Below are positions 57,496 to 64,000 of a DNA stretch of 64,000 bases, piece after piece. The notes under the pieces were generated by a model that did not search any database, was not told the origin of the DNA, and was given only the letters and a program-made list of their open reading frames with translations. Source of the stretch: Psococerastis gibbosa (lineage: Eukaryota > Arthropoda > Insecta > Psocodea > Psocidae); assembly GCA_963971405.1 (NCBI GenBank), contig OZ020491.1, positions 15,990,855 through 16,054,854 of the forward strand, read 5' to 3'. Numbering within the stretch: position 1 is the stretch's first letter; each line of letters begins with the position of its first letter. Both the position numbers and the translations under genes were made by a program.

Positions 57496-58494
57496 TTCTT
57501 TCATGCGCAACCACAATAGGCCACTCAAAGTGTCCTACGTACGAATTTGCAAATGAATGGTGATAGTACCCTTAAACAGCATTATGAACGCTTTTATGGG
57601 ACATTATAATGATACGAAACAATTCTATTGCAGCCACTCTATGTACAGTACAATACACACCATTATTACCGACCATTGTGCAGATTAGGCCCACGCCTTG
57701 CTAAATTGGCTGTATCAAGTCTGCGTCTGCCGAAGAAGGGTTCACATAAAGTTAACTGGACAGTGACGTTGTCAGGTTCTCATTGGAACACCTGAAGTAT
57801 AAAATTCAATGTAAATATTTAACTTCAACATTTGTTAGCCTACGTCTTATTCGGTGGTTTTAAACTTTCCATTTAAACCCCAGAAAATAATTACGTCATT
57901 ATTTTGTGTCTTTAAAGCATTTCACTTGTTGCCCCTGCATATTGATGAATGACAGAATGTAGCTGCTATCAATTTCAATATCACTGTATTGTAAATAAAT
58001 TACCGCGGTTATGTAAGGAGTGAGAACTTGACGAAAGTTACCTGAAAATGAAAATACGAGAAATTAGAGGAACATTTCTTCTATCCCAGACGACGTCACT
58101 ACTTTACCGTAAGACGTACTCTACGTCTAGAATCTTGTAGCATAATACATAGGTGGATAGTGTTAGGCTACAAGGTTTCCTTCGGTCTGCAATTTGATTA
58201 TTTCTTATAACAATGCCTCGGCATGAAACCCCAAAATTGCTTTCAAGATATATTTGGCTGCGTGCCATTGTAATCACATAACAGATTTTTTTTAAGTGGA
58301 GTTTTAAAGAGTTGTGAAACAGTGAAGTGCAATAATTGCTTAGAAAATAACTTAATTCACCTACTTACTGTGAGGCAACATACTATATGCATTTAGTCAT
58401 AATTCTAGAATTGCAGGAAGTATCGGGCATAGTTGCATCATAAAAAATGTGCAGGCTTTTTTATGTCAGTTTTAGGGAAAGGATGACATGGAAA

Positions 58495-58560
58495 AATGGA
58501 TGGAAACGGGATTTGAACCCGTGTATCGACCACTGCCCAAGTCTCCACGTCTTCCCGTAT
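58495..58560 (-). repeat. tRNA-like box-B fragment
   Basis: The minus strand has GGGTTCAAATCCCG at about 58507-58520 and GGGCAGTGGTCGATACACGG beside it. It looks like a tRNA-derived SINE head, but an acceptor stem and anticodon arm cannot be built. It directly abuts the palindromic element at 58560. Confidence 0.4.
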
Positions 58561-58764
58561 AGTCCACGCAAAATGAGAAAAGCATGGACATGGAATGTTT
58601 TGATCCTGTGCAACACTAAAAATATTTCTTGCACCATTTTGTGTTAGGCCTACCTTGTTGCATTGGATGCAAGGCATAACAAAAATTGTACAAAGAATAT
58701 TTTTACTGTGTTGCACATGATCGAAACATTCCATGTCCATACTTTTCTCATTTTGCGTGGACTA
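58560..58764. mobile_element. Palindromic MITE family C, copy 3
   Basis: TAGTCCACGCAAAATGAG on the left pairs with CTCATTTTGCGTGGACTA on the right, with GTATGGACATGGAATG arms and a GGATGCAAGGCATAAC centre as in copy 1. Confidence 0.75.
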
Positions 58765-59060
58765 AACCTAATTACACCGTACCCCAGCCAGGGGTGCCTA
58801 AAACTTAACTCAACCTATTGCAAATGTTAAGCGAACTAAAAATAACCTTACTCCGTCCCAATCTGAAAAGATATTGCCAGACAGTCATTATGTATAGGAA
58901 TAAGAGTCCATTATATAAAACATCAATTACTCTATGCTGGTTCTGGTCTTAGGGTAGTTTATTGTTTTTAAACGCATATTGTCCCTCTGACCGATAAACC
59001 AAATTAGGCTAGTCAGTTAATGTTAGCCTGAGTTACATAATAAAACTTTAATTCTCGCAG

Positions 59061-59400
59061 TTTTCATAATTTTGTTAACAGCGGATAATTCTTCTTACAT
59101 TTCGTGGCTAATGAGAGAAAGCAATATTTGGCCACCCCTGGCTACTAACGACACTTGGTATCAATTGCAACGCTTTAGTGACAACGAGTACACGGAGGAA
59201 TACATGGAGGAATATTTTTGCAAGGGATTTGATATTTTTTTTATTCATGCTAGTTATACGAGTATATTATTATCCCATATTTATGCGATATTTCTGCAAG
59301 GAATGTCATATTTTTTATATGGGCTATTTATATTATATTTATGCGGCATTTCTTGTGAATTTGAATTTTTACGCAAATTACACCCATGATTCCCCTTCCG
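59061..59400 (+). other. Open stretch after an acceptor-like site, not identified
   Basis: After TTTTGTTAACAG (ending at about 59081) an open frame reads SSYISWLMRESNIWPPLA and NEYTEEYMEEYF. It then runs into hydrophobic, low-complexity sequence. There is no good donor after the polar part. It could be a stray exon or chance; I do not recognise it. Confidence 0.2.
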
Positions 59401-59881
59401 GTTATCTTTTTCAGTCTTTCTCCATCCGAAAATTGGTTAGGTTAACGAACGTCTGTCTAAAGCCACATTACTTGTCTTCAGCTCATTCGAGCACAGCAAT
59501 GTGTCGTCGTCTGTCGTCCAAATGAGTAATGATGCAGTGAATTCTAAAAATGAATGATAAAGCAATTAGGAGCTTAATGGTTAATTTACACTACTCGTCT
59601 GGCCCATGCCAAATAGAACCATTAGGGCTGTGGTCTGTGGAGCCAGCGTTATCCATGCAGGCATCATGCAATGACTTGTGTTTCTCGTGACTTTATGACT
59701 GTAGTAGTTAGTTTTGTAGTAGCCAATAGTCACCCTTATGTACTAATCGAATAATATGTAGCCTACTAATGGAATTCAAAATTTTTTATTTAACGGTTTA
59801 AAGGGAAAACCAAAAAGTGTGAAAATTTCTTGATTGTCAACAATTACCGGATGCGTTGTAATTATTGAAAAAAAAATCTTA

Positions 59882-60106
59882 CTAGGGCAGATCATGAGGG
59901 AGCGCACGCGTGAATGACAGATGCTTCTTCCTTTTACCTCTTAGTGCCCCGGTCTTATACAGTATACTCCACCCGGTCGGTCGCCAAAGTCTTGCACTTG
60001 GCCATTGTTTTTCCTCTTGCTCCAGCGATTTGTTCGACTCTTTCCTCAAAGGAAATGTCCTTGGTCTGCCGATAGGTCTTCTACCTTGTGGCCTTGCTTC
60101 CGCCAA
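59882..60106 (-). mobile_element. LINE reverse-transcriptase C-terminal remnant
   Basis: The minus strand encodes ARPQGRRPIGRPRTF followed by W...TGWSILYKTGALRGKRKK. The GxRPxGRPR run is typical of the end of LINE ORF2 proteins. It is degenerate. Confidence 0.55.
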
Positions 60107-60239
60107 CCTCTGCGTGGTCCTATCCGAAAGATAATTGCTAGAAAGATTAAAAACTATATCATTTCAATTTTTTTCACACTGGGAAGACCCTCAAACCCTC
60201 CCTCCCCACTAGTTTTTTTTTTTTTTTTTTTTTAAATGC

Positions 60240-60510
60240 TAGGTGCTCTGCCCATTGTGGGCTTCCGAGCTCATGTTGTTATCCCGCCAAACCCAACCCT
60301 TCTCAGAGTGTTCCGAAGAGGGGGGTTGACATTAGAAATTTTATGACGAGAGAGGTTACCTTCTCGTCATTTCCCAGCAGGTGTTGCAGAGTGAGGGGGA
60401 GAGGCAGAAGGGCTCTGGGGCCAGCGTAACTCGGGCAGGCCAGTATGATGTGCTCCACCGACAGTGGTTAGCTACAATACTGGCAGTTCGGAGGCGGTTC
60501 CCCGCTAGTG
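60240..60510 (-). mobile_element. LINE ORF2 C-terminal remnant related to 22715-22835
   Basis: The minus strand encodes WSVEHIILACPSYAG near 60420-60470, the conserved VEHILLECP motif of jockey/R1-type elements. Its trailing sequence (to about 60240) recurs at 22715-22835 (-). A 23-nt T run (60209-60231) on the + strand is the element's A-rich tail seen from the other strand. Confidence 0.6.
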
Positions 60511-60928
60511 TTTTCATATACTTTATACATGCCAATAATTTGACTTCTGTCATTTCGCGTCCAATGTAATAATTCACTTCACTTCACTTTTTTCCTTGAC
60601 CAGTAACCCTGGACAAGGTGCATATATTGAGAAAAAGAATTTGTTATTAATTATAATAATATTAATAATAATAATAATAATAAACGTCTTATATTTACGG
60701 GGCGAGACTTAAGACTATAGAAAGTCTTTTTCTGCCTAACCCACGTCCAAAAACTGACGATTTAAAAAAAAAGTAATATTCTATAATGCGCAAAATTATA
60801 CAATACAGTGTACTACTGTAGGGGAGTGGGTAGTGGCGGACCGTGGGTTTAAAAAATGTTAAGCCTAAACTAAAATCAAATATTCGTTTGTTTTGGACCT
60901 GGTCATCTTTACATGTGCATTGAATCAC

Positions 60929-61390
60929 CAGGCGGGTAAGGTGGGCATCCACAGCATATGCATTGAAACGGCAAAAAGTTGTGACTGAGATAAAGCTTGG
61001 AGGTTTTAGCCATAAGCTAATCACAGTAATAATAAAGCAATTTAGAATGCGATTCAAGTGTGCAGTATATTTTACTTAGCTGATGGATTCTGTTGGCAAA
61101 CCTGCCTGCTGGATTATAATTAATTTTGTTCTCAATTTTTTTTATGTTGCAATCCTTGAAACTCAGTCACATTTCCTGGCATTTTGGCGGGGATTCCACC
61201 AACGTCAATAGTGATATTAAATGTTTTTTGACGTGGTAGCAGACAGTTTTAGACTGTATAAAAATGTCTGCTACCACGTCAAAAATCATTTTATATCACT
61301 ATTGACGTTGGTGGAATCCCCGCCTTTTCCTTCCGTTTCATCGCTATTGGCCTTACTTTGCATATGGCTAGGCGCCATCTATTATATATT
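60929..61390 (+). repeat. Dispersed repeat, copy 2, interrupted by a hairpin MITE
   Basis: It matches 32221-32590 on both sides of the insert at 61186-61324: CCAGGCGGGTA, CAAAAAGTTGTGAC, TAAAGCTTGGAGGTT and CTGCCTGCTGGAT before it, and TTCCGTTTCATCGCTATTGG and TAGGCGCCATCTATTAT after it. Confidence 0.65.
61186..61324. mobile_element. 139-bp hairpin MITE with TTT target duplication
   Basis: The arms GGCGGGGATTCCACCAACG, TCAATAGTGATAT and TTTTTGACGTGGTAGCAGAC pair with their complements on the right. Direct TTT triplets flank it (61183-61185 and 61325-61327). The uninterrupted repeat at 32221-32590 reads through this point, which proves an insertion. It is a relative of 42017-42158. Confidence 0.85.
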
Positions 61391-61671
61391 TCTATCTTTG
61401 TACGTCCCTGTTGCATCAAAAAGTTAGGAAGTCATGACGTAGTAACACTACTTACCACACAAAGCTAGCAACTTCCCTTTACATGACCCATTTCCAGGAA
61501 CTTTTATATCTGGACAGATTATTACCAACGGACTTTTATTGCCTCATTATGCAACCGGCACTTGATTTGATTTTAAATTCCAAGTTCATACAACTGCGGC
61601 CAAGTCTTGACTGCGTTCATCACTCTTGCATTGATGTAGCACCCTGCACCACATTGGTCTGTAGTAAAATT

Positions 61672-61674
<3 letters not shown>

Positions 61675-61713
<39 letters not shown>

Positions 61714-61722
61714 ATATATATA
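61675..61722. repeat. (TA)n microsatellite
   Basis: An almost pure TA run with a few slips lies at the end of an AT-rich stretch. Confidence 0.9.
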
Positions 61723-61729
61723 ATGACGC

Positions 61730-63180
61730 CCGTGAGACATCTCGTCCATTCATCTGTCTCGTCGCGTGCCTTCTTATTGGCTCGTCCCACAATTCAATAA
61801 CACGTTATGCCTTATTATGCTTATGTTAACTTAGTAAAAACTAGTCTTGAAATTTAATAGAGGATTCCTATGTTTACTCATTGAGAAAGGACTCGCCCAG
61901 CACGAGCTAACTCAGCCTAGGTAGTTCATGTTTCTTCAATAGCCTATTTATAGGGATTCTGTGGGGAAAATAATAATAAAATAAAATAAGTAAGAGCCCC
62001 ATGCGTTGTTCTACTTTAACTTTATACTAGTTCTATAAGCACTGATGAAGCACAAAAAATGGTTCCCGAGCTATTTTTCACCCCTCCCCCCACGAGATTA
62101 CTAGCATATTAATGCAAAATCCTGAGTACAAACCTGCAGGCCACGGAGTGTTTGTGTCCCAATATTATATATTATAAATATATTGTACGATGGAGTATTC
62201 CACAGCAGTCTTTTTATGCCCATCCTCTAATGCTCCTTTCATCACTTCATCACTATCCATCAACATATCGAGTAGGTCTATGTGTTTATACTCACATATA
62301 AAGTACGTGTAATGTATAAACCGTTTTTGGAAACCTTTCCAGAGAATTGGGTGATTTGGGTTCTAGGAAAATGATGAACCTACTGTTTAATCTTTTCATT
62401 TAAAGCTCAACACGTTCATCACTGACCCCGGTTAATAAAAATAAAAGCCGGTAAATCATTGTAGGAAATTCCCTAATTTCATATTGTGGTGCTTTCTAAA
62501 AAAGATGACTCAGCTCGGTTGCGGGAAGTAAGTCTTCCCAAAATAGCTCTACGTAATATGCGTACAGTATGTATTCCCGCTTATACAGCCCTCCGGCAGC
62601 ACTTGGTTTTATGTCTCCATTCCGCGCCCGCTTGCTTGCCAAAACATCATAATATTTCACCTCCCCCTCTCCACCCTTTCTATCCTCTCCCACCCAATCG
62701 TCGTCATCCTTTCCAGTGGCGTAAATGCCACCCCCGCAAGCTTTGGTGAGGGGCGCACTTCGCCTCCCAAAAATAATAAGATAATTTAGAAATCTACGTT
62801 TATTTGAATAACAATATGAAATTTCAATTTGTTGTCCATATAATAATTATGAAATTTAGAACTCAAATTTTTCCCCGGGGAGACCCCTAAGACTTTAAGC
62901 CGTCGTAATCATATAAGATAGCGATTTAGTCCGCATATCATTTAAAATGTTAACTGGCTGTGTCCGCACCAAAGCTTAATCCATTTTATGTGCCTATGCT
63001 TTCGAGTAACACCATAACCCAGAGGCGGTCCCAAACCTCATGAAAAGGGGAGGCACTTGTCAGTAGCGTAATCGTTTTCGAATTGGCGCCCCTCCACCCA
63101 TTTTCATAAAAGTGTATAAAATGGGGAAAGCCGTTCTCACGGACGCACGCAGCCTTTACATTAATGACCTTAGTGTCCTT
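61730..63180 (+). other. Intergenic DNA, no supported gene
   Basis: I find no reading frame with family similarity. Near 62715-62765 and 63040-63110 there are GTGGCGTAAATGCCACCCCC- and GGCGCCCCTCC-type words common in decayed repeats. Confidence 0.4.
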
Positions 63181-63204
63181 TGCGCATGAGCCAGATGGTT
63201 CTAT

Positions 63205-63460
63205 ATTACAGGGAATTAAGAAAATAGTGCACTGGGGGGGGGGGGGAGGGGGGTCCGGGGGTCTCCCCTGGGAGAAATATTTAAAAAATAGGGCTGAAAT
63301 ATTAGGTTTTACTCATTTTCAGAGCAATAAGGTTTCTATGTTGCAGGGAATTAATAAAATAAAATTGTGCACAAGGGGCCCCCCCCCACGGGAGAATTTT
63401 AGAATTTTATTGAAAAATAGGGCTAAAAGAGTGGGGTTTTACGCTTTTTGAGTGCAGTTA
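63205..63460 (+). repeat. Two diverged direct repeat units with G/C runs
   Basis: Unit 1 (about 63205-63330) and unit 2 (about 63340-63460) share CAGGGAATTAA.AAAATA, GTGCAC, a G or C run, GGGAGAA, AAAAATAGGGCT and GGTTTTAC. They look like a tandem duplication inside a repeat. G runs lie at 63234-63246, 63506-63523 and 63707-63719. Confidence 0.5.
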
Positions 63461-64000
63461 ACACTTGGATTTTAGAGGCAAAGAATATATAACTGCCTTC
63501 CAAACGGGGGGGGGGGGGGGGGGCAATTGCCCGTAGTGCCGGTCGCTGCGTCCACCTATGCCATAACCTCTTAAGAATACTAGATACAATTGAGTTCTCA
63601 CGAAAACGATTATTTACACTATAGATAGGGTCACTATTCAATATCACTCATAAAAATATGAAATAATTAGAAAAGGCAAGGCGCACCAAAGGTTTAAAGG
63701 TTTTGCGGGGGGGGGGGGGCGCAGCAGAAGTTATTTACGCTATTGTGGACAAGCTGTGAATTGTCACGATGAATTATTTTTACGTGACGGTTGGTTGATA
63801 TCGTTTTTAGGGACACCCCCAATATCCGTTTTATGGGCAAAGTTAAATTTCGCAGGAAACATCCATTGTAGATTTATCAAAACTATCGCATCCCACCAAA
63901 AATGTAACTGGCTGAGCTTTCCCCTCAAAGCAAAAAAAATCCTATCAGTAAAATTTTTCTTGGATTTGTGACACGTCATACCATCTCGAAATTTCCCATA

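Noticed and set aside
58495-58560. Possible tRNA gene on the minus strand
   Set aside because: It has a T-arm-like segment only; the anticodon arm and acceptor stem are not recognisable.
62486-62749. 87-codon open frame rich in Pro and His near the right end
   Set aside because: It is low-complexity and C-rich, with no family similarity, start context or splice signals.
1-64000. Bacterial-type systems (operons, CRISPR arrays, riboswitches)
   Set aside because: The window is eukaryotic, with spliced genes throughout; short repeats are dispersed or inverted, not regularly spaced arrays.

Overview
This is animal nuclear DNA, most likely from an arthropod and probably an insect. The genes are split by many GT-AG introns. 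Introns and flanks are full of short palindromic elements, tRNA-derived SINE-like repeats and broken non-LTR retrotransposons. A short TTAGG-type stretch lies near 20780. The species cannot be told from the window alone.

Three conserved eukaryotic genes can be rebuilt completely by joining exons in frame. (1) GCN1, + strand, 355-35668, 31 coding exons and 2626 codons: the ribosome-bound activator of the eIF2alpha kinase GCN2. (2) PRP19, - strand, 45894-37833, 9 coding exons and 498 codons: the U-box ubiquitin ligase and WD40 scaffold of the spliceosomal NineTeen complex. (3) MEIOB (hold'em-like), + strand, 46228-53035, 9 coding exons and 461 codons: a meiosis-specific OB-fold protein that binds single-stranded DNA. 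GCN1 and PRP19 are tail to tail. PRP19 and MEIOB are head to head, with 333 bp between their start codons. A fourth likely gene is an intronless 634-codon coiled-coil ORF (29511-31415) nested in the same orientation inside GCN1 intron 28; I do not recognise its family. A short possible first exon (36184-36289) lies between the GCN1 and PRP19 3' ends.

Layout: 1-354 is the GCN1 upstream region. 355-35668 is GCN1, whose introns hold a sense-oriented LINE (intron 2), nested palindromic MITEs (introns 8 and 28), a palindrome of about 1.5 kb (intron 13), four same-strand SINE-like copies (introns 23-25 and 28), LINE tails and the nested coiled-coil gene. 35669-37832 is the convergent GCN1/PRP19 interval. 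37833-45894 is PRP19, whose last intron (3.2 kb) carries a 590-bp element with long terminal inverted repeats. 45895-46227 is the shared promoter region. 46228-53035 is MEIOB. From 53036 to 64000 I see no convincing gene, only decayed LINE pieces, SINE-like repeats, palindromic elements and homopolymer runs.

The three conserved genes act in unrelated pathways (translational stress signalling, splicing and DNA repair, meiotic recombination), so no operon-like logic is implied. The unusual aspects are the nested intronless gene, the close divergent PRP19/MEIOB pair, and the density of elements able to fold into double-stranded RNA inside transcribed introns. I found no CRISPR array, rRNA gene or convincing intact tRNA gene.
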